Source: Luethyella okanaganae (GTDB lineage: Bacteria; Actinomycetota; Actinomycetes; Actinomycetales; Microbacteriaceae). Taken from it: a DNA stretch of 64,000 nt. Made by a program: the position numbers and the translations under genes. Below, piece by piece: positions 44,086-53,775 of the stretch. The stretch lies in assembly GCF_042660285.1 (NCBI RefSeq), contig NZ_JBHSTP010000001.1:1302001-1366000 (forward strand), read 5' to 3'. Under the pieces are notes generated by a model. The model saw only the letters and a program-made list of their open reading frames with translations, ran no database searches and was not told where the DNA came from. Every line of letters begins with the position of its first letter. The first letter of the stretch is position 1.

Positions 44086-45054
44086 TCACATCATGCGAGT
44101 GCCTTTGGCGGCGGTGTTGAAGGTTCGGCGATAGTTGTCGGGCGTGGTGTCGAGGAGTTGGCGGAAGTGTCGCCGGAGCGCGACGCTCGTGCCGAATCCG
44201 CAGCGGGCAGCGACGTGTTCGATTGCGAGGTCGGTGGTCTCAAGGAGTAGCTGTGCTCGTCGGACGCGTTGGCTATTGAGCCAGTCGAGAGGGTTCGTGC
44301 CGACCCGGGCATGGAAGTGCCGGTTGAGGGTGCGCACGCTCAGTTGTGCCCGTCCGGCGAGTTGCTCGATCGTGGTTGGTTGATCGAGACGGTGGAGGGC
44401 CCAGTCCATCGCGTTCCCGAGGGTGTCGTGGGACAGGCGTGGTTCTGACGGGTCCGTGTATTGTCCTTGGCCGCCTTCGCGGTGCGGCGGGGCGACAAGG
44501 CGTCGGGCCACTTGGTTGGCGATCTGGGCGCCGTAGTCCTGTCGGACGATGTGGAGGCAGAGGTCGGTGCCCGCGGATTTGCCGGCCGAGGTCAGGACTC
44601 GTCCTTGGTCGAGGTAGAGCGCTGTCGCGTCGACGTCGATGTCGGGGTAGCGCTCGGCGAGGGTGGTCGCGTGGAGCCAGTGGGTCGCGGCCCGGCGTCC
44701 GCTGAGCAGGCCGGCCGCGGCGAGGACGAAGGCTCCTGTGCAGATCGACACGATGCGCGCACCGTGCTGGTAGGCCTCCCGCACGGCGTCCACGAGATCG
44801 GCTGGCGGGTTGAGTGCCTCGTCGTGGCAGGCCGGGACGATCACGGTGTCGGCGTGGAGCAGATCCTCGTAGGTGTAGGGCGTCGATGCGGTGAACCAGG
44901 CGTCGACGCGCGCGCCTGCCGGTGCACAGACCTTCAACTCGTACCAGTCGTCGGTGGTGAGGCAGGATCGGTCGGTGCCGAAAACGGCGCAGGGCGCCGC
45001 GAGCTCGAAGATCGGTACTCCATCACTGAGTGCGAGAGCGACACTATGCGCCAT
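44086..45054 (-). CDS. GlxA family transcriptional regulator (DJ-1/PfpI + AraC HTH)
   Basis: 322 residues: DJ-1/PfpI-like domain (VALALSDGVPIFELAAPCAV, with the Cys elbow SICTGAFVLAAAG) and a C-terminal AraC HTH pair (AGRAQLSVRTLNRHF, AIEHVAARCGFGTSVALRRHF). Closer to FtrA-type than the GlxA at 26.1 kb. A perfect TATGAT (complement of 45062-45067) lies 7 bases before ATG 45054, so the mRNA is leaderless. Divergent from an MFS exporter, its probable target. Confidence 0.87.
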   Translation of the reverse strand: MAHSVALALSDGVPIFELAAPCAVFGTDRSCLTTDDWYELKVCAPAGARVDAWFTASTPYTYEDLLHADTVIVPACHDEALNPPADLVDAVREAYQHGARIVSICTGAFVLAAAGLLSGRRAATHWLHATTLAERYPDIDVDATALYLDQGRVLTSAGKSAGTDLCLHIVRQDYGAQIANQVARRLVAPPHREGGQGQYTDPSEPRLSHDTLGNAMDWALHRLDQPTTIEQLAGRAQLSVRTLNRHFHARVGTNPLDWLNSQRVRRAQLLLETTDLAIEHVAARCGFGTSVALRRHFRQLLDTTPDNYRRTFNTAAKGTRMM

Positions 45055-45125
45055 GACCGAAATCATACATTACCTGTCTTATCGGTCACTGTTGCTTGCA
45101 CTCACAGGCCCGAACACTGGAACAC

Positions 45126-46394
45126 ATGACGAACGCGGCAGTGCGCCCGGCAAGATCCGTGAGATCCACCGCCCGGACCTGGTGGCGTCCAGCGGTGGCG
45201 CTGACCGCCATCGGCTGGGGCGCCAACCAGTTCGCCCCCTTGATCGTGCTGTACCAGCGAGACGGCGTCGCATCGTCGGCGACGGGTCTGATGTTCGCCC
45301 TCTACGCCGTCGGCCTGATCCCTGCGTTGCTCGTCGGCGGACGCTGGTCGGATCGGGCGGGACGGCGCGGTGTCGTGCAGGCCGCCTTGTCGGTCTCGAT
45401 CGTGGCGACGGCGGCGTTGATGCTCGGGTCGGTCCAGACGTGGTTCCTCTATCCCGGACGGCTTCTCGCAGGTGTCAGCAGCGGCCTCGCGTTCGGTGCG
45501 GGCGCCGCGTGGATTCGTGAACTGTCCGCATCGCACGGTCTGGCCCAGACAGGGCCGCGGCGATCGACCGTTGCCATGACGGTCGGTTTCGGCGGCGGGC
45601 CGTTGGTAGCCGGGCTCATCGCGCAGTGGGCGGCCCAGCCCGCGATCACCGCCTACCTGCCACAGCTGATTGTGACGGTATGCGCCCTGATCGCCGTGCA
45701 CTCGGCCCCCGACGAGCGCGCACGAGTCGATCAGAGGCTCCCGGCTCCGCAGGCGACGTCGAGGCCCTTGAGCCGCTACCTGATGGTGGTGATGCTGCCA
45801 TTCGCGCCGTGGGTGTTCGGCACGGCGACGATCGCCCTGGCCTACCTCCCCGCTCAGGTCGCCGACTCCGCCGGTGGAGCCGGGCTGATGTTCGCTGCGG
45901 TCACCACAGCCCTCCCCGCATTCGCGGGAGTGCTCATCCAGCCCCTCGCGGCACGCCTCGCCGTCTTGGGGAGCAGACGCCTGCTCCTGTCATCGATGAC
46001 CGGCGTCGTCGTCAGCCTTGCCATAGCCGCGTGGGCCGCAGCCGCCGCGTCTCTCCTGGCGGTCCTGTTCGCCTCGCTCGTCCTGGGCGCCGCGTACGGG
46101 CTCGCCCAGTTCACCGGTCTGACCGAAGTGCAACGCGTAGCCGACCCGGCTCGGCTCGGGACCGCCACCGCCATCTATCAGTCATTCAGCTACCTGGGCT
46201 TCGCACTACCCATGGCACTGACCCTCGCGCAATCCGCCCTCGGCTGGCAGCCCGCGCAGGCACTGCTGCTCGTGCTCGCGGTCGCAGCCGGCTCCACCGC
46301 CTGGCTGCTGGGCGCCACCTCCACCCGCACAAAGAACCCGGAGCCTCGCGGCCATCGCGGCACCCTTGGCGACGGCAGCGAGCAGCCGTGTTGA
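45126..46394 (+). CDS. MFS transporter
   Basis: 422 residues, 12 transmembrane helices: GWGANQFAPLIVLYQRDGVA in helix 1 and motif A-like GGRWSDRAGRRGVV after helix 2. The last about 20 residues (TKNPEPRGHRGTLGDGSEQPC) are read out of frame through the beginning of the next MFS fragment, so the natural C-terminus was probably lost or altered by a fusion of two genes. Start ATG 45126 has no ribosome binding site. Probably controlled by the divergent GlxA regulator. Confidence 0.83.
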   Translation: MTNAAVRPARSVRSTARTWWRPAVALTAIGWGANQFAPLIVLYQRDGVASSATGLMFALYAVGLIPALLVGGRWSDRAGRRGVVQAALSVSIVATAALMLGSVQTWFLYPGRLLAGVSSGLAFGAGAAWIRELSASHGLAQTGPRRSTVAMTVGFGGGPLVAGLIAQWAAQPAITAYLPQLIVTVCALIAVHSAPDERARVDQRLPAPQATSRPLSRYLMVVMLPFAPWVFGTATIALAYLPAQVADSAGGAGLMFAAVTTALPAFAGVLIQPLAARLAVLGSRRLLLSSMTGVVVSLAIAAWAAAAASLLAVLFASLVLGAAYGLAQFTGLTEVQRVADPARLGTATAIYQSFSYLGFALPMALTLAQSALGWQPAQALLLVLAVAAGSTAWLLGATSTRTKNPEPRGHRGTLGDGSEQPC

Positions 46395-47418
46395 CAGACG
46401 CGTCATGCTCATCGCACTGATCGCGATCCTGACCGTGGCCAACGTCATCGCCGCAGTAGCGCCCAACTTCGCGATAGCGATGGCGGCACGAGTTCTGGTC
46501 GGATTCGTCATCGGCGCCTATTGGTCGATCACCGCCGGTATCGGTGCGCGACTTGTCGGAACGGCACACGCGCGTCGAGCGACGACCATCATATTCTCGG
46601 CGGTACCACTCGGATCGGTTCTCGGTGTCCCTCTCGGCACACTACTTGGCGACGCGGCAGGATGGCGCGTGCCGTTCCTCGCAGCAGCCGCCCTCACGGC
46701 TGCGACCCTCATCGCCGCAACGATCGTCCTGCCGCCACTCGCACCTCACGGTGCCCTCGGACTCCGTCACCTCGCGGGACTCGTGAGGCGCCGCGGCGTG
46801 CAAACCGGACTCCTGAGCACCTCCCTGATCGTGCTCGCGCACTTCGGCACATACTCCTACGTGCGTCCGTTCCTCGAAGACGAAGCGCTTCTGAACCCCA
46901 CCGTCGTTGGGGCCCTTCTCCTCGTCTACGGGGCAGCAGGCATCGCAGGCAACACGATCGCAGGCCGATTCGCCCCCACCCGCCCCGAAGCCGCACTCGC
47001 CGTCGCCGCAGCCGCTATCGCAGCCAGCCTGACCACCGCGACGATCCTGGCACCCAACCACGCCATCGTCGTGATCACGATAAGCATCTGGGGCGCCGCC
47101 TACGGGGCGATACCTGCCGCGACAAGCTCATGGTTCAGCAAAGCACTACCTGACCACTCAGAGCCCGCAGCCATCTACTTCACGGCTTCGTTTCAAGCAA
47201 CCATCTCCCTCGGCGCTCTGCTCGGCGGAGCCCTCCTCGACCACAGCTCACTCACCACCCTGTATCTCGCGGGTGCCCTCCTCGCGATGATCGTCGCCAT
47301 ATACGCGACACATATCGCACGCCATCCACAACAATTCCGGCCCATCCCGGCCTCACTCGTCGCTGCCGTCGACCTAAAGGGTTCGCACGACATGCAGCCA
47401 AGAGAAGACAACCCCTGA
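46342..47418 (+). pseudogene. 5'-truncated MFS transporter (AraJ-like)
   Basis: The open frame gives SLAAIAAPLATAASSRVDRR and then ten hydrophobic helices (GWRVPFLAAAALTAATLIAA, HFGTYSYVRPFLEDEALLNP) of an arabinose-efflux-type MFS protein. Similarity to the family begins in helix 2; helix 1 and the start codon region (about 50 residues) are missing. The frame overlaps the end of the preceding MFS gene out of register. Translation from TTG 46366 or ATG 46405 is conceivable, but an incomplete first bundle is unlikely to work. Confidence 0.72.
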
Positions 47419-47678
47419 CGACCGAACGATCACCAGACCAAAGAGCTCGCCCCTGGCGTTGTAGAGCACACAAGGGCGTGGACAGCGATCACGCGACGAT
47501 ACACAGGAGATACGTGAACAGTCACCGGCCGACATCACCCGCATCGAGATCAGGCGTTCCGCCCAGCGCGACATTGTTCGAGTCCAGCCCCGAGCCGAGA
47601 CCCGAGTCCCACCAACCGATTGCAGCGCTCAGAACCAGTCCGCCGCTCGATCCTGGATGAATTCATCTGGAGCGGGCC

Positions 47679-47709
47679 TTGACCTGAACTATTATTGAGG
47701 TTCTAGTTT
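47679..47709 (+). promoter_or_regulatory. SoxR-type promoter with 19-bp spacer
   Basis: -35 TTGACC (47679-47684) and -10 TAGTTT (47704-47709) are 19 bases apart, with inverted ACCT/AGGT arms at the spacer edges. The -10 box ends 7 bases before the exporter ATG, so the mRNA is probably leaderless. Upstream, 47419-47678 holds no gene I can recognise. Confidence 0.75.
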
Positions 47710-47716
47710 TGACGGT

Positions 47717-49270
47717 ATGAGCGTGACGACATCGGTGCTGGCCGGCAGGCGGCAGTGGGTGGGGTTGGCTGTGCTGACCTTGCCGACGCTACTGGCGTCG
47801 CTGGAGCTGACCATCCCCAATCTGGCGTTGCCTGCTATCGCCGAAGACCTGTCTCCGAGCAGCGCGCAGTCCCTGTGGATGATCGACATCTACGGCTTCC
47901 TGCTCGCCGGGTCCCTCGTCACGATGGGCACGCTCGGGGACCGGATCGGGCGACGGCGGTTGCTGCTGATCGGCGCCACGGCGTTCGGGGTGCTCTCGGT
48001 GGCGGCCGCTTACGCACATAGCGCTGAGATGCTGATTGTCACCCGCGCCTTGCTCGGGGTCGCGGGCGCGACGCTGATGCCCACGTCGTTGGCGCTGGTG
48101 GCGACCATGTTCGCCGACTCCCGGCAGCGCACCGTCGCGGTCGGGGTGGTGATCGCCAGCGTCGCCGGCGGGACCGCGATCGGACCGCTGATCGGGGGGT
48201 GGGTGCTGGAACACTACTGGTGGGGCATGGTCTTTCTCATCGCCGCACCGATCACCGTGGTGTTCTTGATCGTCGGCCGGATCCTCCTGCCGGAGTCGCG
48301 GCGGCCGGAGGCGGCGCGGATGGATGTGCCGAGTGCTGCGCTGTCGTTGTTCGCGGTGCTCGCCGTCATCGCTGGGCTCAAGACCCTCGCCGAAGGCGGG
48401 CAGTGGTGGCTCAGCGCCGGCATGACCGTGGTGGGCCTGCTCATGGGCGGGGTGTTCATCCGCCGCCAGCGGCGGCTCGATGCGCCCCTGGTGGACTTGA
48501 CGCTGTTCCGTTCGTCCGCCTTCAGCGTGTCACTCGGTGCCTTGTTGTTCGGGGTGTTCGCGTTGTTCGGGATCAACTTCTACCTCGCGCAGTATCTCCA
48601 GCTCGTCTTCGGGCTCTCACCTTTACAAGCCGGCCTATGGACCGTGCCCGCAGCCGCCGGCGTGATCGTCGGGTCCACCCTCGCCCCGATGCTGATCCGC
48701 TGGGCGCGCCCCGGCCGGGTCGTCAGCTCGGGTCTTGTCCTCGCCGCCGCTGGGTTCGCCGGACTCACCCAGGTCACACCAAGCGGTGGTCTGCCCGTGC
48801 TCGTCGTCAGCGCCGTGGTGATCTCCCTCGGCCTGGGCGCAATGATGACCCTCGCCACCGACCTCGTCGTCGGCTCGGCACCACCGGAACGCTCAGGCGA
48901 GGCATCGGCCCTGTCCGAGACAGCGCCGGAACTCGGCGGAGCCCTCGGCATCGCCGTCCTCGGAAGCATCGGCACGGCCATGTTCCATACCCGGCTCCCG
49001 CCATCTGCCGCCACTGCCCTGCCAGCCGAGGATGCAGCAGCGGTCACCGACACCCTCGCCGGCGCCGTGGCCGCGGCAGAGACCCTTCCTGAACTCGCCG
49101 CCGTCGAACTCCTGACCGCAGCGCGGCAGGCCTTCACCGAAGGGCTCCACCTCGTCGCCGGCATCAACATCGGCCTCCTCCTGCTGACGGGAACCCTGGT
49201 CTCCGTGCTCCTCAACCGTTCCCGTCCGACCCCGGCCATCGATGACAAGGAAGCGCGGACCGGCGAATGA
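47717..49270 (+). CDS. MFS transporter, DHA2 (SoxR-controlled)
   Basis: 517 residues, 14 transmembrane helices: ELTIPNLALPAIAEDLSPSS, motif A MGTLGDRIGRRRLLLIG, and SALSETAPELGGALGIAVLG. A paralogue of the exporter at 38980. The next gene, soxR, overlaps its stop by 4 bases (ATGA), so pump and sensor are coupled. Redox-active drugs or dyes are the expected substrates, from the SoxR link. Confidence 0.89.
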   Translation: MSVTTSVLAGRRQWVGLAVLTLPTLLASLELTIPNLALPAIAEDLSPSSAQSLWMIDIYGFLLAGSLVTMGTLGDRIGRRRLLLIGATAFGVLSVAAAYAHSAEMLIVTRALLGVAGATLMPTSLALVATMFADSRQRTVAVGVVIASVAGGTAIGPLIGGWVLEHYWWGMVFLIAAPITVVFLIVGRILLPESRRPEAARMDVPSAALSLFAVLAVIAGLKTLAEGGQWWLSAGMTVVGLLMGGVFIRRQRRLDAPLVDLTLFRSSAFSVSLGALLFGVFALFGINFYLAQYLQLVFGLSPLQAGLWTVPAAAGVIVGSTLAPMLIRWARPGRVVSSGLVLAAAGFAGLTQVTPSGGLPVLVVSAVVISLGLGAMMTLATDLVVGSAPPERSGEASALSETAPELGGALGIAVLGSIGTAMFHTRLPPSAATALPAEDAAAVTDTLAGAVAAAETLPELAAVELLTAARQAFTEGLHLVAGINIGLLLLTGTLVSVLLNRSRPTPAIDDKEARTGE

Positions 49271-49725
49271 AACGACCGAACTGGCAACAGACCGAACTCA
49301 CCGTCGGCGAGGTGGCGGCACGCTCCGGCGCCGCCGTGTCCGCGCTGCACTTCTACGAACGTCAGGGCCTCATCACCAGCACCCGCACCTCCGGTAACCA
49401 GCGCCGCTACCGACGAGATGTTCTGCGCCGGGTCGCCCTGATCCAGATCGCGCAGCAAGTCGGCATCTCCCTCGCAACACTTCGCGAGCAACTGGAGATC
49501 CTCCCGAGCGACCGAGCGCCTACCCGGCAGGACTGGGAGCGATTGACCGCAGAATGGAAGACCGAACTCGATCGACGAATCAAACACCTCGAACAGCTCA
49601 GGGACAAGTTCACCGATTGCGTCGGCTGCGGATGTCTGTCCATCGACCGCTGCCTGCTCGCCAACCAGAACGACCAGCTCGGAGAAACCGGCGCCGGCCC
49701 ACGCCGACTCCTCAACGGAACATGA
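49267..49725 (+). CDS. soxR: Redox-sensing transcriptional activator SoxR
   Basis: 152 residues: MerR winged helix (LTVGEVAARSGAAVSALHFY, TSGNQRRYRRDVL), dimerisation helix, and the [2Fe-2S] cluster cysteines 118, 121, 123 and 129 in DCVGCGCLSIDRC, which define SoxR. It should activate the 19-bp-spacer promoter upstream of the exporter when its cluster is oxidised by redox-cycling compounds. Being the second gene of its own target operon gives positive feedback. Confidence 0.93.
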   Translation: MKRPNWQQTELTVGEVAARSGAAVSALHFYERQGLITSTRTSGNQRRYRRDVLRRVALIQIAQQVGISLATLREQLEILPSDRAPTRQDWERLTAEWKTELDRRIKHLEQLRDKFTDCVGCGCLSIDRCLLANQNDQLGETGAGPRRLLNGT

Positions 49726-50020
49726 CCTCCACAGCAACCGGACTCAACACCGAGCCATCACGGCGCACGAGGCACGCTGATGGCTCGACCGAGTTGTCGA
49801 ACTACAGCTAGTGTGTCTGACAAAGGTTGAGTGTTCTGGCTTGAACTTGGTCCCGTGTCGCGTTTTTAGTTGCTCTCGGATGCCCAGTCGTCGTTGATCG
49901 AGGGGATGCTCCCGATACCGACGGGACGCCCTGGCCGGAAGGGAATGGCCACGACGTACAATCGCGGTGAGGCGAAGCGCCAGGCCGAGATTCCGGCATC
50001 GGTGTGAGGGAGAGGTCAGG

Positions 50021-50458
50021 ATGTTCGGTTCGAAGAAGAAGTTCAACGATCTGATGGAGCAGCTCAGGCCCGACCTGAGTCGGGAATCGCTCGGCGTCGG
50101 GCCCGACTTCCCGGGCGTCGCCCCGAATCCGTTCCTGAGCAGTGATGCACGGAAGCGCAATGCGGAACTGCGTACGGGGGCGCTTGCGCTCGGGGTTCTC
50201 GTCGACTGGCGGGAGGTCAACAGCAATCCACGCGTGGTCCTGATGTTCGACGTGGAGACCGCCGACGGCATATCGTTCCGCGGTATCGCAGACGAAGGCC
50301 TCACGATCACCGAGCTCACCCGGCTCGCCCCAGGACAGACGTTGCCCGTGCGCTACCGGCCGGCCGTCATGGACCACTACGTCGCCCTTGCCCGGGACGC
50401 GGACCCCGCCCGTGTGCAGCAGCTCTCTGACGAGATCGCGAGCCGCAAGCGGACCTGA
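50021..50458 (+). CDS. Hypothetical protein
   Basis: 145 residues, soluble, no signal peptide; not recognised. The N-terminus MFGSKKKFNDLMEQLRPDL is followed by a beta-rich part (GVLVDWREVNSNPRVVLMFD, LPVRYRPAVMDHYVALA). GAGGGAGAGG precedes ATG 50021 and a TACAAT -10 box lies at 49958-49963. Stand-alone; the 295 bases before it show no gene. Confidence 0.75.
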   Translation: MFGSKKKFNDLMEQLRPDLSRESLGVGPDFPGVAPNPFLSSDARKRNAELRTGALALGVLVDWREVNSNPRVVLMFDVETADGISFRGIADEGLTITELTRLAPGQTLPVRYRPAVMDHYVALARDADPARVQQLSDEIASRKRT

Positions 50459-50556
50459 CCCGTTCCGACGAGGAGGTCCTCGATGTCCCATCGCTAATGC
50501 CGCTTTGACCCCGCGCCAACGTCTCCGGATCGCGCGGTTGATAGTTGATGATGTGG

Positions 50557-51132
50557 TCACGCGCCGCCACGGGAGACGTACTCCTCGATCACGACACCCG
50601 ATTCGAACGAGCGGGTTCCGGTCAGAGCGAACGCGCGCGGTTCGTAGGGGACGTTGCCGAATATGGAGATGCCGGAGCCGAAGACGATGGGGTTGCGTTT
50701 CAGGACGAGGTGGTCGATCTCCGGCAGGAGCGTGCCTGCGAGCTCGCCGCCACCGCAGAGCCAGACGTCCAGGCCGTCTTCCTGCTTCAGGCTGCGCGCC
50801 ATGGCGAGTGGATCGTCGGTGAGGGTGATTGCCGGGTCGACGTCGCGTGGGTGGCGGCTCGCGACGATCTGACGTAGGTGCGGATAGGGACTGGCGATAC
50901 CGATATCGAGTGCGGGGGTGAGCGTGTTCCACCCCATGATCACCGTGTCGAATCGCGTTCTTGGCGGCTCGATTCCCAACGCTGCGTGTGCATGCGCGGG
51001 TAGCGCATCCGCGTATTCGTCGAACACCACCGACGCATGGTCGCCTTCGACGAGGAATGCATCGAACCCGCCTGCCGGGTCAGCGATATATCCGTCGATG
51101 CTGACGGCGACGTAATAGACGAGGTCTCGCAT
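50557..51132 (-). CDS. Dihydrofolate reductase-like (RibD C-terminal) family protein
   Basis: 191 residues: VYYVAVSIDGYIADPAGGFD, TVIMGWNTLTPAL, DVWLCGGGELAGTLLPEIDH, the fold of RibD C-terminal/YwjB-type reductases. The true substrate is unknown; these are not genuine folate enzymes. GGAGA precedes ATG 51132. Divergent from a TetR gene with an operator dyad between, so probably repressed by it. Confidence 0.87.
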   Translation of the reverse strand: MRDLVYYVAVSIDGYIADPAGGFDAFLVEGDHASVVFDEYADALPAHAHAALGIEPPRTRFDTVIMGWNTLTPALDIGIASPYPHLRQIVASRHPRDVDPAITLTDDPLAMARSLKQEDGLDVWLCGGGELAGTLLPEIDHLVLKRNPIVFGSGISIFGNVPYEPRAFALTGTRSFESGVVIEEYVSRGGA

Positions 51133-51144
51133 AGCGTCTCCAAT

Positions 51145-51160
51145 CACGACATTTGTCGTG
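51145..51160. promoter_or_regulatory. Operator dyad between DHFR-like gene and TetR
   Basis: CACGAC-ATTT-GTCGTG, perfect 6-bp arms, starts 13 bases before the DHFR-like start codon, in its ribosome binding region and likely promoter. Confidence 0.6.
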
Positions 51161-51203
51161 GTTAGAGTACAACAGGAGTCGTGGTTTGGCTAGCATTGGC
51201 GAT

Positions 51204-51770
51204 ATGGCTCGCAACGACGAACGACGCTCCGCTCTTGCCGACGCTGGGATCCGCGTGCTCGCCGAGGAGGGAGCCCGCGGTCTCACCCACCGCGCTGTCG
51301 ACGCCGCGGCCGGCACGCCACGCGGCACCGCCTCGAACTACTTCCCGACCCGCGACGATCTCATCTCCGCACTAGTCGACCGCATCGGAGAGCGACTCAC
51401 GCCCGATCCCGAGGCCGTTCCTTCGCGTAACGCCCGGTCTCCTGACCGGGCACTATTTGCCGACTACCTGCGCGACGTCGTGCGACGACTCAGCGCTGAC
51501 CCGCACGTGCCACTCGCCCTCTTCGAGCTTCGGTTGGAAGCTGCTCGACGCCCCGCTATCGCCGCAACGCTCGGAGCGTGGCGACAACGAGCATTCCAGG
51601 AAGATGTCGCGTTCAACGGCGACTCCGGTCTGCCCGGAGGGCGAACCGAGATCGCCCTGTTTCACTACGCCGTTGACGGACTCATGCTCGATCACCTTAC
51701 CGCGCCACTCGACACCGGACTGTCCGTCGACGCCGCCATAGACGAGTTGGTCGACCGCATCCTCCAGTGA
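51204..51770 (+). CDS. TetR family regulator
   Basis: 188 residues: RSALADAGIRVLAEEGARGL, HTH THRAVDAAAGTPRGTASNYF, and the C-terminal TetR domain. TAGCAT at 51191-51196 is 7 bases before ATG 51204, so the mRNA is leaderless; an in-frame start at 51153 would lie inside the operator. It likely represses the DHFR-like gene. Confidence 0.87.
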   Translation: MARNDERRSALADAGIRVLAEEGARGLTHRAVDAAAGTPRGTASNYFPTRDDLISALVDRIGERLTPDPEAVPSRNARSPDRALFADYLRDVVRRLSADPHVPLALFELRLEAARRPAIAATLGAWRQRAFQEDVAFNGDSGLPGGRTEIALFHYAVDGLMLDHLTAPLDTGLSVDAAIDELVDRILQ

Positions 51771-51827
51771 CCCCGGGTTTCAGCCCTACGAAGAAGCGCG
51801 CGTCAACAACCTTCTGGCCAGCAACAA

Positions 51828-52280
51828 CTATTTATCAACCGTTCCCGGGCGGGGCTCATCCGCGAGTTCGGTGAGGTGTCGAAGCGCCGGGAGGACGCCG
51901 GCGAGGGCTTTGCGCTGCTCGTCGGTGAGCTGGGCGACCAGGGGACGCAGGCGGTCGACGCGGTCTTGGTGACGGGAGCGGGTGATCCGGTGGCCTTCTT
52001 CGGTGAGCTGGATCAGCGTCGCGCGACGATCCCGGGGGTCGGGTTCCCGGGCAACGAGGCCGTCGCGTTCGAGCTGAGCGATGAGCTGTGTCAAGCGGGG
52101 CTGGGTGACCTGTTCGGTCTTGGTCAACTCCGACAGGCGCATGGGCCGTCCGGTGCTGGCGAGCGTGTCGATGACCGACAGGGTCGTGAACGGCAACTTC
52201 TCCCTCATCGGCAGTCGGATGAAGAAGCGGTTGAAGTCCACGATCGTCCCGACCAGCGCATCCACGTCCAGCTCACTCAC
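51828..52280 (-). CDS. MarR family regulator
   Basis: 150 residues: winged helix LRLSELTKTEQVTQPRLTQL-type segment, then EPDPRDRRATLIQLTEEG. GTG 52280 has TACGAT (complement of 52287-52292) 6 bases upstream, a leaderless layout. The AT-rich gap to the divergent GAPDH gene contains GATAA-n10-TTATC (52304-52323), a plausible operator. It probably represses the GAPDH-MFS operon. Confidence 0.87.
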   Translation of the reverse strand: MSELDVDALVGTIVDFNRFFIRLPMREKLPFTTLSVIDTLASTGRPMRLSELTKTEQVTQPRLTQLIAQLERDGLVAREPDPRDRRATLIQLTEEGHRITRSRHQDRVDRLRPLVAQLTDEQRKALAGVLPALRHLTELADEPRPGTVDK

Positions 52281-52374
52281 CCGTCGATCGTATCAACAGT
52301 TTAGATAAATTTCTTATGTTATCGTGATGGTGACCACCGCCCGGTGGCGGAGCCTCGGATCGGAGAGCAGACAG

Positions 52375-53373
<999 letters not shown>

Positions 53374-53385
53374 GGTGGGCGAACC

Positions 53386-53541
53386 GTGACGACCAGCATG
53401 TCCGCACCCACACACCGCGCCTTCGCGGTGCCGGTCTCGCCGTGCTCCTCTCTGGATACGCACTCTCCATCGCCGACATCTTCATCGTCAACGTCGCCAT
53501 GACCACCATCGGTAACGACCTCCACACGACAGCACCAGACG
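53386..53541 (+). pseudogene. Frameshifted 5' fragment of an MFS exporter
   Basis: It begins GTG TTSMSAPTHR behind GAGGTGGG, 12 bases after gap. The coding frame then shifts: RGAGLAVLLSGYALSIADIF and IVNVAMTTIGNDLHTTAP (helix 1 of a DHA2 exporter) lie in another frame. Similarity ends at about 53541; the remaining about 430 codons are deleted, with tRNA-Val beginning about 50 bases later. Confidence 0.75.
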
Positions 53542-53554
53542 GCGGAATCTGGAC

Positions 53555-53582
53555 TTCAAACCGGAAACGTCGTCGGTTTGAA
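53555..53582. terminator. Stem-loop beside tRNA-Val
   Basis: TTCAAACCG (53555-53563) and CGGTTTGAA (53574-53582) form a perfect 9-bp stem with a 10-base loop, 12 bases past the tRNA 3' end. It could terminate the tRNA transcript, and it sits at the edge of the accessory region. Confidence 0.5.
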
Positions 53583-53593
53583 CAACGACGCTC

Positions 53594-53669
53594 TGGTGGG
53601 CCCTACCGGGCTCGAACCGATGACATCCACGGTGTAAACGTGGCGCTCTACCAACTGAGCTAAAGGCCC
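53594..53669 (-). tRNA. tRNA-Val (UAC anticodon)
   Basis: The cloverleaf is complete on the minus strand: acceptor GGGCCTT pairs with AGGGCCC, D-arm TAGCTCAGTTGGTAGAGC, anticodon stem CCACG/CGTGG enclosing TTTACAC (anticodon TAC), T-arm with GGTTCGAGC, and an encoded CCA at 53594-53596. Its 3' end faces the accessory region. Confidence 0.96.
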
Positions 53670-53775
53670 ATCGCAAGCACTTGAGTGCTCGCGACTTCTC
53701 GACCATCATATCGACGCGCGAACGGATGCAGCGTGCCGAGGTGCATGAACGAGCCGTGGCGCATACACTCGCGGC

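Noticed and set aside
49808..50932. Frame of 374 codons on the minus strand
   Set aside because: Crosses the DHFR-like and hypothetical genes out of frame; His/Arg/Pro-rich and without domains.
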